Positions 41,294 through 51,240 of a DNA stretch of 64,000 bases are shown here, piece after piece. The translations under genes and the position numbers were made by a program. The DNA lies in NCBI RefSeq assembly GCF_010548375.1, contig NZ_JAAGLY010000011.1, forward strand, positions 124,001-188,000. The letters run 5' to 3'. Numbering within the stretch: the first letter of the stretch is position 1; each line of letters opens with the position of its first letter. The notes under the pieces are model-generated. The model did no database searches. It had not been told where the DNA came from and saw only the letters and a program-made list of their open reading frames with translations. This DNA is from Streptomyces sp. SID13726. GTDB taxonomy: Bacteria; Actinomycetota; Actinomycetes; Streptomycetales; Streptomycetaceae.

Positions 41294-42086
41294 GGGGGTC
41301 CTCCGAGGTCGGGGATCGGTACCAGCGGCCGGTGAAGTGGGGCTCGCGCTTCTCGGCGAAGGCCGCGTAGGCCTCCTGGGCGTCCGTGGTAGCGAAGTTC
41401 GCCGCCTGGGCGCGCGCTTCCGAGGCAAGTGCCTCGTACAGGGTGCTGCTGGTGGCCTCGTTGAGGAGCGCCTTGGTCTGGGCGAGGGCGACCGGCGGAC
41501 CCGCCGCGAGCCGCCGCCCCAGGTCCGCGACGAACTCGTCGATCTCCTCGGGCGGCACCACCCAGGTGACGAGCCCCAGCGCCCGCGCCTCCTCGGCGTC
41601 GATCGTCTCCGCCAACAGGGTCAGCCGCTTGGCCTGTTGGAGTCCGACGAGTCTCGGCAGCAGCCAGGTGCCGCCGCAGTCCGGGGAGAGCCCGCGGCGC
41701 GTGAAGATCTGGGAGAAGCGTGACTCGGGGGTGGCCACGACGAGATCGCAGCCGAGCGCCAGGTTCCAGCCCGCGCCGACGGCCACGCCGGTCACCTTCG
41801 CGACGGTGGGGAAGGGGAGTTCGTGGAGCAGGACCGCCACGTCGTTCAGGTCGCGGACCTTGTCCAACGGGTGCCGGGAGTCCCCCGACTTGAGATCGGC
41901 ACCCGAGCAGAAGGCTCCACCGGCCCCGGTGAGGACGAGCGCGCGGACACTCCGGTCCCGGGTCACGGCGGCCAGCGCTTCCCGGAGCGCCTGCCACAGC
42001 TCGGGGTCGGCGGCGTTCCTGCGGTACGGCCGGTTCAGCGTCAGGGTGCGCACGCCGTCGGCGTCGCTGGACAGCAGGACGGTCAC
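41286..42086 (-). CDS. enoyl-CoA hydratase/isomerase family protein (PaaG-like)
   Basis: A 266-residue crotonase-fold protein. The two Glu of hydratases are replaced: G-A-G-W-N at the first site, and Q-I-F at the second. The run R-R-G-L-S-P-D-C-G-G-T-W-L-L-P-R resembles PaaG-type isomerases, whose active-site Asp is in P-D-S-G-G. A double-bond or epoxide/oxepin isomerase role fits better than hydration. The GTG start overlaps the CoA-transferase stop (GTGA). Confidence 0.88.
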   Translation of the reverse strand: MTVLLSSDADGVRTLTLNRPYRRNAADPELWQALREALAAVTRDRSVRALVLTGAGGAFCSGADLKSGDSRHPLDKVRDLNDVAVLLHELPFPTVAKVTGVAVGAGWNLALGCDLVVATPESRFSQIFTRRGLSPDCGGTWLLPRLVGLQQAKRLTLLAETIDAEEARALGLVTWVVPPEEIDEFVADLGRRLAAGPPVALAQTKALLNEATSSTLYEALASEARAQAANFATTDAQEAYAAFAEKREPHFTGRWYRSPTSEDPHA

Positions 42087-43243
42087 GCACCCCTCCGCAG
42101 CTCGCGCAACTCCTCGTCGGACAGGCCCAGTTCGGCCAGCACCCGGTCGGTGTGCGCACCGAGCGCCGGAATCGCGCCCATCGGTGGGTCGTAGCCCGAG
42201 ATGACCGGGGGCGGCAGCAGCGCCGGTACCGGCCCGGACGGTGTGTCGATGTCACGCCAGCGGTCGCGGGCCGTGAGGTGCGGGTGGGCGAGGACATCGC
42301 TGGGGGTGTTGTAGCGGGCGTTGCCGATTCCGGCCTCGTCGGCGCGCCTCTGGATGTACGACAGTTCGTGCCGAGCGCACCAGGCGGCCAGCTCCGTGTC
42401 GAGCAGGTCGCGGTGTTCGACCCGGCCCGGGTTGGTGCGCAGGCGTTCGTCGTCGACGAGGTCCGGGCGTTCAAGCAACTCCCTTGCCAGGCGCTGCCAT
42501 TCGCGGTCGTTGGTGGTGCCGAGGACTACGGTCTGGTCGTCGGCGGTGCGGTAGGCGCCGTACGGGGAGACGGCCGGGGAGCCCATACCGCGGGGCTGTT
42601 GGTCGACGCCGGTGTGGCGGGTGTGGTGGAGGGCGTAGCCCATCAGCTCGGTCATCGTGTCGAAGAGGCTGACCGTGACGGACCGCCGCTCACCGGAGTA
42701 CAGCAGGGCCACGATCGAGAGGGCCGCGTACAGGCCGGTGCTCGCGTCGGCCATCGGCGGGCCGGGTTTGGCGGGCGCGCCCGGGGTTCCGGTGATCGCG
42801 CAGGCGCCGGACTCGGCCTGGACGAGGAGGTCGTAGGCCCGCTTGTGGGAGAGGGGGCCGCCCCGGCCGTAGCCGTCGATCTCGACGGCGATGAGATCGG
42901 GGTGGCTGCCGGCGAGGTCGTCGGGGGCGAGGCCGAGCTTGGCGGTGGTGCCGGGGGTGAGGTTGGAGACCAGGACGTCTGCGCGGTCGAGGAGGCGGTG
43001 CAGGGTGCGGAGACCGGCCTCGGTCTTGAGGTCGAGGGTGACGGACTCCTTGCCGCGGTTCACCCACACGAAGTGGGCGGAGATCCCGCCGACCACGTCG
43101 TCGATGTACCGGGCCGAGTCGCCGCCGGCCGGGTTCTCCACCTTGATGACCCTGGCGCCGAGGTCGCACAGGGTGCGGGTGCACAGCGGCGCGGAGACGG
43201 CCTGTTCGAGGGCGACGACGGTGACGCCGTCCAGTGGGCCCAT
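42083..43243 (-). CDS. CaiB/BaiF family acyl-CoA transferase
   Basis: A 386-residue class III CoA-transferase with L-C-D-L-G-A-R-V-I-K-V-E and catalytic Asp138 in K-R-A-Y-D. It moves CoA to the imported or partly oxidised acid, feeding the crotonase, thiolase and dehydrogenase that follow. It is a close paralogue of the enzyme at 18383. The ATG overlaps the SDR stop (TGATG) and its stop overlaps the crotonase start. Confidence 0.93.
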   Translation of the reverse strand: MGPLDGVTVVALEQAVSAPLCTRTLCDLGARVIKVENPAGGDSARYIDDVVGGISAHFVWVNRGKESVTLDLKTEAGLRTLHRLLDRADVLVSNLTPGTTAKLGLAPDDLAGSHPDLIAVEIDGYGRGGPLSHKRAYDLLVQAESGACAITGTPGAPAKPGPPMADASTGLYAALSIVALLYSGERRSVTVSLFDTMTELMGYALHHTRHTGVDQQPRGMGSPAVSPYGAYRTADDQTVVLGTTNDREWQRLARELLERPDLVDDERLRTNPGRVEHRDLLDTELAAWCARHELSYIQRRADEAGIGNARYNTPSDVLAHPHLTARDRWRDIDTPSGPVPALLPPPVISGYDPPMGAIPALGAHTDRVLAELGLSDEELRELRRGA

Positions 43244-44004
43244 CAGATCACCAGGCCACCGTCGACCGGCAGGACCTGGCCGGTGACGAAGGAGGCCGCG
43301 TCCGAGGCGAGGAACACGAAGGCGCCCGCGACCTCCTCGGGTTCGGCCCAGCGGCCGAGCGGGATGCGGGCGAGCATGGTCGCGGCGAACTTCTCGTTGG
43401 TGCGGATGGTCTCCGTCATGGGGGTGGCGGCCAGCGGGGCGAGGGCGTTCACCTTGATCTGGCGGCGGGCGAGTTCGCGGGCCAGGGACTTGGTCATGCC
43501 GATGACGGCGGCCTTGGCGGCGGAGTAGTTGACCTGGCCGAGGGTGCCGGTGAGCCCGGCGGACGAGGTGACGTTGATGATGCGTCCCGTGCCGTCGGTC
43601 GGCAGAAACGGGAGGGCGGCCTGGGAGCAGGTGAAGGTGCCGAGGACGTGGATGTCGAGCAGCTTGCGGAAGGTGTCCTCGTCGAGGTCGGGGAACATGG
43701 CCGGGGCGGTGACACCGGCGTTGTTCACCACGATGTGCAGCGTGCCGTCGGTGAGGGCGGCGGCCTTGGCCACGGCGGTTTCCGCGGCGGAACGGTCCCG
43801 TACGTCCAGCGGCGCGCTGTCCGCCGTACCGCCCGAGGCCCTGATCTTCTCGGCGACGGCAGCCGCGGCCGACCCGTCGACGTCGGTGACGAGGACGGCC
43901 GCTCCGGCACCGGCGAGTGCGTGGGCGACGGCGGCGCCGATGCCGCCCGCGGCTCCGGTGACCAGTGCGGAGCGGCCGGTCAGGTCGAACAACCCGTTGA
44001 TCAT
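43243..44004 (-). CDS. SDR family oxidoreductase
   Basis: A 253-residue classical SDR with T-G-A-A-G-G-I-G (16-23), N-N-A-G-V, the serine pair in N-V-T-S-S-A-G, and Y-S-A-A-K. FabG-like enzymes of this shape often act as 3-hydroxyacyl-CoA dehydrogenases in beta-oxidation clusters. It sits between the transporter genes and the CoA-transferase in the long operon, 30 bases after a small orphan gene. Confidence 0.92.
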   Translation of the reverse strand: MINGLFDLTGRSALVTGAAGGIGAAVAHALAGAGAAVLVTDVDGSAAAAVAEKIRASGGTADSAPLDVRDRSAAETAVAKAAALTDGTLHIVVNNAGVTAPAMFPDLDEDTFRKLLDIHVLGTFTCSQAALPFLPTDGTGRIINVTSSAGLTGTLGQVNYSAAKAAVIGMTKSLARELARRQIKVNALAPLAATPMTETIRTNEKFAATMLARIPLGRWAEPEEVAGAFVFLASDAASFVTGQVLPVDGGLVI

Positions 44005-44034
44005 GTCGTCCTTCGTGTAGGGGCCTGGGCCGGT

Positions 44035-44352
44035 TCAGTCGGAGGCCGGGAGCGGCTTGGCCGCCTTGAGGGTCATCGGGACGCCGTCGCAGGCGAGTTG
44101 GCCCGCTCCGGCGCTGGTGCACAGCACTTCGAGGGTGTCGGCGGCGTCGACGTACCGCTTGCCGAGGAGGGTGACCGGCTCGGCGCCCGACGCGGGCACG
44201 GCCGGAGCGCCCGTGGTGGGGATCATCGGGGTGCCGCCGCAGGTCAGGGCCGGGGCCCGGTCGGCGGGGACGCGGACGACGACCACGCGGGTGGTGCAGG
44301 CGGTGCCGGCGAGCTGGTCACCGGGGCGCAGGGTCGGTGCTGGCGAGGTCAT
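44035..44352 (-). CDS. small Cys-containing protein in transporter operon, unknown function
   Basis: A 105-residue protein I do not recognise. It contains two related segments, T-C-G-G-T-P-M and A-C-D-G-V-P-M, each preceded by another Cys, suggesting an internal duplication with paired cysteines that could bind metal or form disulfides. There is no clear signal peptide. The ATG at 44352 follows A-A-A-G-G-A-C and overlaps the upstream membrane-protein gene by 35 bases, so the two are made together. Confidence 0.72.
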   Translation of the reverse strand: MTSPAPTLRPGDQLAGTACTTRVVVVRVPADRAPALTCGGTPMIPTTGAPAVPASGAEPVTLLGKRYVDAADTLEVLCTSAGAGQLACDGVPMTLKAAKPLPASD

Positions 44353-44742
44353 GGTTGAGGTCCTTTCCGGCCGGGGGTGCGGGGATCGTCTCCCGGGAGG
44401 GCGCGGCGCGGCGGCGGCCGGCGAGCACGGCGAGGTCGTACGACTGGCGGGCCATCCAGAACCGCAGGAATCCGGTGAGCGAGTAGCGCAGGAAGAGGGC
44501 CGCGCCGACGACGGTCGCGGCGATCCCGCCGAGGCCGAGGGCGAGTCCGTCGCGCTGGTCGAGGGGGTTCTGGGTGGTGTGGGTGACGAGGTAGGCGGAG
44601 GCGGCGAGGGCCAGGCCGAGGACCATGAGCGTGGCGCCGAGGCGCAGCCAGAGGGTGGTGCGGGCGGCGGCCGGGTCGGGGATCCTGAGCTCGGCCAGCT
44701 CTCGGACGAAGCGGTCGGCCCGTGGTTCACCGGACATGGATG

Positions 44743-44746
<4 letters not shown>
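44318..44746 (-). CDS. small two-helix membrane protein in transporter operon, unknown function
   Basis: A 142-residue protein with two predicted membrane helices (about residues 31-51 and 67-88), a charged N-terminus and a basic C-terminal tail. The ATG overlaps the stop of the LivF-like ATPase (ATGA). I do not recognise a family. Its place directly after the ABC transporter suggests a helper of uptake or of a membrane-bound enzyme, which is inference. Confidence 0.72.
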
Positions 44747-45446
<700 letters not shown>

Positions 45447-45450
<4 letters not shown>

Positions 45451-46157
45451 GCGTCCCCCAGGTAGGCGGCCAGGACCGTCTCGTCGGCGCGGATCACCTC
45501 GGGCGGGCCGACGGCGATGACCTTGCCGAGGTCGAGGACGTACACCTCGTCGCACACGCCCATGACCAGGCCCATGTCGTGTTCGACCAGGACGACGGCC
45601 GTCCCGTCCTCGGCGAGCGAGCGCAGCAGGGCCGCGAACCGCTCGGTCTCGTCGCCGTCCTGCCCGGCCGCGGGTTCGTCGAGGAGGAGCAGCCCGGGGC
45701 GTACGGCGAGGGCGCGGCCGACCTCGACGAGGCGGGCCACTCCGGTGGGCAGGGTGTCGGCACCGGACTCGGCGATGCCGGCGAGGCCGAGCCTGTTGAG
45801 GAGGGCGTCGGCGACCTGTGCGGCCCGTCGTCGTTCGGGGCCGAGTTCGGCGGCGACCAGGAGGTTGTCGCGGACGCTCAACCGGCCGAAGAGTTCGAGG
45901 CGTTGGAAGGTGCGGGCCAGTCCGTGCCGGGACCGGCGCGCGGGGCCGTACCGGGTGACGTCCCGGCCGCCGAGGACCACCCGTCCGGCCGAGGGCCTGC
46001 GCAGTCCGGACACGACGTCGAACAGGGTTGACTTTCCGGCCCCGTTGGGTCCGATGAGCCCGGTGACCCGGCCGCGCTCGGCGTTGAGTCCGACGCCGTC
46101 CAGGGCGCGGTTGCCACCGAAGGCGACGGTCACTCCGCTAACCTCCAGCAGTGCCAC
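45447..46157 (-). CDS. branched-chain amino acid-type ABC transporter ATP-binding protein (LivG-like)
   Basis: A 236-residue ABC ATPase with Walker A G-P-N-G-A-G-K-S-T, Walker B L-L-L-L-D-E-P-A-A-G and H-loop V-E-H-D-M. The ABC signature is unusual: L-P-T-G-V-A-R stands where most have L-S-x-G-Q-x-R. The start lies 20 bases inside the permease gene, so translation is coupled. It is the partner of the LivF-like ATPase. Confidence 0.93.
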
Positions 46158-48240
46158 GGGCGAGCACCTCCTCGTCCTGCGGGCGCCAGGGACGCCGTAT
46201 GCCCCACCACTCCACCGGTACGTCCGGCTCCTGTCGAGACCGTGACGCGTAGGCGCGCTGGGCGTAGGCGGCGACGAGTGAACCGAGCAGCAGGGTCCAG
46301 CCGTTGACGACGTCCGTCAGGCGCAGGACCCAGCCGAGCGCGAGTACGCCGATCAGGGCGGACAGTGCGGTCCGGTCGCGGCCGAGGGGCTCCCACTGGC
46401 CGCGGAACCGGGAGATGAGGCCCTGCGGACTGTGACCGAGGCCCATCCCTGCCAGCGCGGGAAGGACGCTGACGATGTTCTGGGTCCAGGAGGCCAGTCC
46501 GATCAGGATGTTCGGGCCGATGAAGGCCGTGCCGGCGAACAGCCCGTTGCCCACCGCTCCGAGGCCGCCGATCACCGCGACGAGGAAGATCGGGAGTCCG
46601 GCTATCAGGTTGAACTGCTCGGCGGTGACGGCCTGTTGCTGCATGCCGTACAGGGCGCCGCCGAGGCCGGCGATCCCGGCGGAGAGCGCGAAGACGAGCA
46701 CCTTGGCCACCAGGAGGTTGCCGCCGAGTGTCGCGTACGCCGCCTCGCTGTCCCTGAGCGCGATCAGCCGGCGTCCGAAGCCGCTGCGCCGCAGCCAGGC
46801 CACACCGAGGGAGGCGAGGCCGAGGAGGACGGATGCGAGGACGGTCAACTCGGCTGTGGAGTCCAGCCGTAGACCGAAGAGATCGGGGCCGACCATGTCG
46901 ACCGAACCCTGGTCGAAGAGGGAGATCCGCACCCCGAAGACGTCGAAGGACGGCAGGGTGAAGATCCACCGGTCGAGGACCACCGCGAACGCGGCCGTAC
47001 CGAGGGCCAGATAGACGCCGGAGAAGCGCAGCGCGGGCACGGCGATCAGCGCTCCGGCTGCGGCCGAGACCCCGATCGCGGCGGGCAGCGCCCAGAGTTG
47101 GCCGTGTGCGCCGAGGTGTCCCCAGACGACCGCGCCGATGCCCGCCATGCTCAGCTGGCACAGGGAGATCTGTCCGGCGTACCCGGCGAGCGGGACGTAC
47201 GACAACGCGACGATGCCGAGGGAGAAGATCGGGCCGTACGTCACCAGGTCGGCGTCGCCGAGCACGGTGGCCAGGACGAGCGCGAAGGCGACGACGGACG
47301 CGGCGAACACGGCCGTTCCCCTGAGGGAGGGCGCCGGGACCCGGACCAACCGCCGTTCCCTGCCGCGCAGTCGGGGGTGGCGGAAGACCAGCAGGGTCAA
47401 GAAGAGCAGCAGGGCGGGGGCGGCGAGGCGCAGGCCGGGGAGGTAGTCGTTCTGCGGGAGGTAGCCGGTGAGGTAGCTCTCCACGCAGCCGACGACGACC
47501 GCGCCGAGGAAGGTGAGGGGCAGGCTGCGCAGCCTGCCGAAGACGGCCGCGGTGTAGGCGCTGACGATCAGGAGGGAGAGCTGGGAGGCGTCCAGGGCGA
47601 CGGTCGGGGCGATCAGGATGCCGCCGATCGCGGCGAGTTGGGTGCCGAGGATCCAGGCGGTGCGGCCGGCCCGGGTGGGGTCCGCGCCGGTGAGGCGGGC
47701 GAGTGCCGAGTCGTCGACGGTGGCCCGCATCTCGGTGCCGGTGCGGGTGCGGTTGAGCAGGAACCACAGGCCGGCGGCGACCGCGAGGGCGACGGCCATG
47801 GTGAGGGCCTGGTGCCAGGTGACGGTGGCCGGGCCGAGGTGGAGGGGGTCGCGGTCGGCGAGGAAAGTGCCCAGCGGGCGGGGGACGTTGGGGTCCCAGA
47901 TCCAGCGGGCGGCGGCGATGGCGCCGCTGAGCAGCGCCACCGTCATCACCAGCCGTTCGGCCTCGCCGAGGTGTTGCACGGGCCGCATCAGGACCCGTTC
48001 GACGGCGAGGCCGAAGCCCGGGGCGAGCACCAGCAGGACCAGCGCGAGGGCGACCGGGACGGGCCAGCCCCAGCCGACGGTGAACTGCCAGTAGCAGAAC
48101 GCCGCCAGCATGCCCGCCGCCCCGTGCGCGAAGTTGAACACGCCGGTGGTGACGTAGGTGAGCACCAGTCCGCTGCCGATCACCGCGTAGATGGCGGCGG
48201 TGCTCAGGCCCACGATCCCGAAGGTGAGGAACTGCTCCAT
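46138..48240 (-). CDS. fused LivH-LivM permease of branched-chain amino acid-type ABC transporter
   Basis: A 700-residue membrane protein. Residues 1-290 match LivH (N-F-A-H-G-A-A-G-M-L-A-A near the start, M-R-A-T-V-D-D in the cytoplasmic loop), and about 310-620 match LivM (L-A-G-Y-A-G-Q-I-S-L-C-Q and R-L-I-A-L-R-D-S-E). About 80 extra C-terminal residues hold one or two more helices and a basic tail. One chain thus supplies both membrane halves. The ATG is directly next to the binding-protein stop. Confidence 0.93.
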   Translation of the reverse strand: MEQFLTFGIVGLSTAAIYAVIGSGLVLTYVTTGVFNFAHGAAGMLAAFCYWQFTVGWGWPVPVALALVLLVLAPGFGLAVERVLMRPVQHLGEAERLVMTVALLSGAIAAARWIWDPNVPRPLGTFLADRDPLHLGPATVTWHQALTMAVALAVAAGLWFLLNRTRTGTEMRATVDDSALARLTGADPTRAGRTAWILGTQLAAIGGILIAPTVALDASQLSLLIVSAYTAAVFGRLRSLPLTFLGAVVVGCVESYLTGYLPQNDYLPGLRLAAPALLLFLTLLVFRHPRLRGRERRLVRVPAPSLRGTAVFAASVVAFALVLATVLGDADLVTYGPIFSLGIVALSYVPLAGYAGQISLCQLSMAGIGAVVWGHLGAHGQLWALPAAIGVSAAAGALIAVPALRFSGVYLALGTAAFAVVLDRWIFTLPSFDVFGVRISLFDQGSVDMVGPDLFGLRLDSTAELTVLASVLLGLASLGVAWLRRSGFGRRLIALRDSEAAYATLGGNLLVAKVLVFALSAGIAGLGGALYGMQQQAVTAEQFNLIAGLPIFLVAVIGGLGAVGNGLFAGTAFIGPNILIGLASWTQNIVSVLPALAGMGLGHSPQGLISRFRGQWEPLGRDRTALSALIGVLALGWVLRLTDVVNGWTLLLGSLVAAYAQRAYASRSRQEPDVPVEWWGIRRPWRPQDEEVLARGTAGG

Positions 48241-49626
48241 CTATTTCACATCGCTCAGGGATTTGCCCACGTCGGCGAGGGTGAGCGGCTTGCCGTAGCT
48301 GCCCTTGAACTTGTAGGCCGGCGCGTCACAGCGATAGGCGCCGTCGTTGGGGGCGAAGTCGGCCGGTTCCCAGCCCTTGGAGGTGGCCTTCTCGATGTTG
48401 AAGCAGGTCAGCGGGGCGTCCGACTTCGAGAGGTCGACGGGTGCGAGCAGGCCGCCGCCCGTCCACGCGGACTCCTTGCGGGCGGCCTCGTAGACGCACT
48501 TGCGGGTGAGGTCGTCGCCGCAGCTCGATGCCGACTTGGCGAAGAGCAGCCAGGCCGCGAAGCCGCGTACCGCGGGCAGGGTGACCTGGGCCTTGGGCGC
48601 GTACTTCTCGAACAGGTCGACGAGTTGCTCGGTGGCCGGGTTGTCCGCGGCCTTCTCCAGCGGGTACACCCCGCTGAGGTCGGCGAGGTTGTTCTGGAAG
48701 TCGAGTGACTTGCCCGCGAGTTGGAGGAAGGCCGGGCCGTAGGCGTTGTTGTTGGCGTCGATCCAGTCGAGTTTGTAGCCGATGCCGGTCAGGACCTGCT
48801 CCAGCTTGGACAGCTGGACGAAGTCGCCGTTGAAGATGAGGCCCTTGACGCCCTTGCTCTTGATGGACTGGGCGTACGGCGTCCAGTCGGAGACACCCTG
48901 GGCGGGGTAGAGGTCCTTGTAGGCGATCTTCGCCCCGGCGGCCTCCAGACCTTCCTGCGCCTCGGCGTTGATGACCTTCGTGACGGGGGCGTCACCACCG
49001 ATGAGACCGACGGCGCTCGCCGAGTCGGGGTAGGCCTGCTTGAGCAGCCAGTCGTAGTAGCCGGCGTAGCGGTTGTACGACGCCCCGCCGGTGGCGTTGA
49101 GTTGCAGGTCGGAGCCGTTGTTCTGGATCTGGCTCACCTGGGCCGGGAAGTCGGGCAGCAGGCAGTTCAGGCGGTCCTTGACGCCGAGGGCGTCGAGGGC
49201 GGCGCCGCCGCCGACGAGGGCGAAGTCCTCCTTGCAGGCCTCCAGCATCCGCTGGCGGACCTCCATCAGCTTGGAGTCGCGGGTGGTCGCGGTGAGCTTG
49301 CGGCCGTCGATGCCGCCGGCCGCGTTGCACCAGGAGGTGAACACCTTGGCGGCGTCCACGAATTCGGACTTCTTGGTGAAGCCGACGTCGGAGAAGACAC
49401 CGAGTTCGATGGAGTCGGCGGTGACGCCCTGAGCGGAGGCCGTCTTGGCGTCGCCGGGGCCGCAGACCTTCTTCAGATCGCCGAAATCGGCCGCGGCGGC
49501 CTGCTGGGCGGCCTTGGTGGGTGCCCCGTCGTCGGCGCCCGTGCCGGTGTCGTCGTGGCCACCGCAGCCGGCGACGGCGAAGAGCGCGACCGCCGCGAGG
49601 CCGGCCGGAATTGCCTTGGTTCTCAC
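48241..49626 (-). CDS. ABC transporter substrate-binding lipoprotein (LivK/Peripla_BP_6-like)
   Basis: A 461-residue extracytoplasmic solute-binding protein. The N-terminus has a basic start, a hydrophobic core and a lipobox ending A-V-A-G-C, so lipid attachment is expected at Cys21. A Gly/Asp-rich linker follows, then a type I periplasmic-binding fold beginning I-E-L-G-V-F-S-D-V-G-F. It captures the substrate for the fused permease. The GTG start follows G-A-G-G-G-G-A-A. It is second in the operon, 24 bases after the aldehyde dehydrogenase. Confidence 0.93.
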   Translation of the reverse strand: MRTKAIPAGLAAVALFAVAGCGGHDDTGTGADDGAPTKAAQQAAAADFGDLKKVCGPGDAKTASAQGVTADSIELGVFSDVGFTKKSEFVDAAKVFTSWCNAAGGIDGRKLTATTRDSKLMEVRQRMLEACKEDFALVGGGAALDALGVKDRLNCLLPDFPAQVSQIQNNGSDLQLNATGGASYNRYAGYYDWLLKQAYPDSASAVGLIGGDAPVTKVINAEAQEGLEAAGAKIAYKDLYPAQGVSDWTPYAQSIKSKGVKGLIFNGDFVQLSKLEQVLTGIGYKLDWIDANNNAYGPAFLQLAGKSLDFQNNLADLSGVYPLEKAADNPATEQLVDLFEKYAPKAQVTLPAVRGFAAWLLFAKSASSCGDDLTRKCVYEAARKESAWTGGGLLAPVDLSKSDAPLTCFNIEKATSKGWEPADFAPNDGAYRCDAPAYKFKGSYGKPLTLADVGKSLSDVK

Positions 49627-49650
49627 GGGAGTTCCCCTCGTCGGTGGTGG

Positions 49651-51105
49651 CTACTGCTCCGGTACGGCGAAGGTCTTGAGCTCCAGGAACTCCTCCAGAC
49701 CCGCCACACCCATCTCCCGGCCGATGCCGGACTGCTTGAACCCGCCGAACGGGGCGTCGGCCGCGAAGAAGTTGCCCCCGTTGATGCTGAAGGTGCCGCT
49801 GCGGATGCGCCGGGCCACGGCGACGGCGCGCTCGTCGTCGGCGCCGAGCACCGCGCCGGACAGCCCGTAGACCGAGTCGTTGGCGATCCGGACGGCGTCG
49901 TCCTCGTCGTCGTAGGCGATGACCGCGAGGACCGGTCCGAAGACCTCCTCCTGCGCGAGCTCGGAGCTCGGGTCGACGTCGGTGAGCAGGGTCGGCTCGT
50001 AGTAGAAGCCCTCGCGGTCGGCGGGCCTGCCGCCGGTGACCAGGCGGGCCCCGGCGGCGACCGCGCGCTCGACCATTCCGTGCACCTTGGCGCGCTGCTT
50101 CTCGCTGATCAGGGGGCCCATGTGGGTCTTGGCGTCGGCGGGGTCGCCGTAGGAGACCTTGCCGAGCATGGCAGCGACGAGGGGCACGATCTCGTCGTGC
50201 CGGTCGCGCGGGACGAGGAGGCGGGAGGTGAGCGCGCAGCCCTGGCCGGAGTGGGAGCAGATGGTGAACGCGGCGAACATCGCGGCGTTCCTGAGGTCGG
50301 CGTCGTCCAGGACGATCATCGCGGACTTGCCGCCGAGCTCCAGGAACACCCGCTTCAGGGTGGCCGAGGCGGCGGCCATGATGACCCGGCCGACCGGGGT
50401 GGAGCCCGTGAAGGTCACCATGTCGACATCGGGGTGGGTGGTGAGCAGTTGGCCGGTCTCGGGGCCCGAGGAGGTCAGGACGTTGACGACACCCGGGGGG
50501 ATGTCGGTCTCCTCGGCGATGATCCGGCCGAGCGCCAGTGTCGTCCACGGGGTGTCCGGGGCACCCTTGAGGACGACGGTGCAGCCGGCGGCCAGTGCGG
50601 GGACGAGCTTGGCGAGGGCCAGCTGGTTGGGGAAGTTGTACGCCACGATGGCGGCGACGACTCCGGCGGCCTCCTTCTCCACCCAGCGGCGGTGGTTCCG
50701 GCCCCGGACCTCGGCGGTGCCCAGCTCCTCGCGGAAGTCGTAGTGTTCGAGCAGGTCGGCGTAGTACTTGACCATCTCGACCGGCTCGTCGAGCTGTGCT
50801 CCATGGGTGAGCTGGCGCGGGGCGCCCACCTCGGCGATGGTCAGGTCCCGCAGTTCCTCGCGGTGCCGGTGCAGTCCGTCGTAGAGCTGGCGCAGGCAGC
50901 GCAGCCGCAGATCGCGGTCGCGCATCCAGTCGGTCGTGTCGAAGGCGCGGCGGGCAGCGGCCACAGCCGTCTCGGCATGGCCGGTGTCCGCGTCGGAGGC
51001 CGTGCCCAGCACCTTGCCGGTGGCCGGATCGAGTGTCTCGAAGCTGCGGTCGGCGCGCACCAGCTCGCCGTCGATCAACAGCCGGTCCTCATGGAAAAGA
51101 CTCAC
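49651..51105 (-). CDS. aldehyde dehydrogenase family protein
   Basis: A 484-residue aldehyde dehydrogenase with L-E-L-G-G-K-S and the nucleophile in G-Q-G-C-A. It is a close paralogue of the enzyme at 6878, with long identical stretches around the cofactor site. The GTG start at 51105 follows G-G-G-G-A-G. It is the first gene of a twelve-gene leftward operon (ALDH, binding protein, permease, two ATPases, two small proteins, SDR, CoA-transferase, crotonase, thiolase, dehydrogenase). Confidence 0.93.
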   Translation of the reverse strand: MSLFHEDRLLIDGELVRADRSFETLDPATGKVLGTASDADTGHAETAVAAARRAFDTTDWMRDRDLRLRCLRQLYDGLHRHREELRDLTIAEVGAPRQLTHGAQLDEPVEMVKYYADLLEHYDFREELGTAEVRGRNHRRWVEKEAAGVVAAIVAYNFPNQLALAKLVPALAAGCTVVLKGAPDTPWTTLALGRIIAEETDIPPGVVNVLTSSGPETGQLLTTHPDVDMVTFTGSTPVGRVIMAAASATLKRVFLELGGKSAMIVLDDADLRNAAMFAAFTICSHSGQGCALTSRLLVPRDRHDEIVPLVAAMLGKVSYGDPADAKTHMGPLISEKQRAKVHGMVERAVAAGARLVTGGRPADREGFYYEPTLLTDVDPSSELAQEEVFGPVLAVIAYDDEDDAVRIANDSVYGLSGAVLGADDERAVAVARRIRSGTFSINGGNFFAADAPFGGFKQSGIGREMGVAGLEEFLELKTFAVPEQ

Positions 51106-51170
51106 GGCTCCCCATTTCCTCCGGGTTCGCAGGGTCCTGCTTGCCACGGTCCTGCCTGCGGTGGAAAGTA

Positions 51171-51220
51171 GCTTCTCACTAAAGGAGAAGCAACCATTCG
51201 CGCAGGAGAATTACGCATTC
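51171..51220. promoter_or_regulatory. divergent promoter region with outward-facing half-sites
   Basis: GCTTCTC (51171-51177) and GAGAAGC (51185-51191) form a perfect 7-bp inverted repeat with a 7-base spacer. GAGAAT at 51206-51211 is a further half-site, with a weak ATTCAC partner five bases on. The region lies between the start of the large transporter operon (51105) and the oxidase-fold gene (51241). It is a degenerate relative of the island operator. Confidence 0.5.
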
Positions 51221-51240
51221 ACGCAGCAGTGGGAGGAATC

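Noticed and set aside
41286..42474. An alternative 398-codon minus-strand frame overlapping the crotonase and CoA-transferase genes
   Set aside because: It is Arg/Pro-rich without motifs and out of frame with both supported genes.
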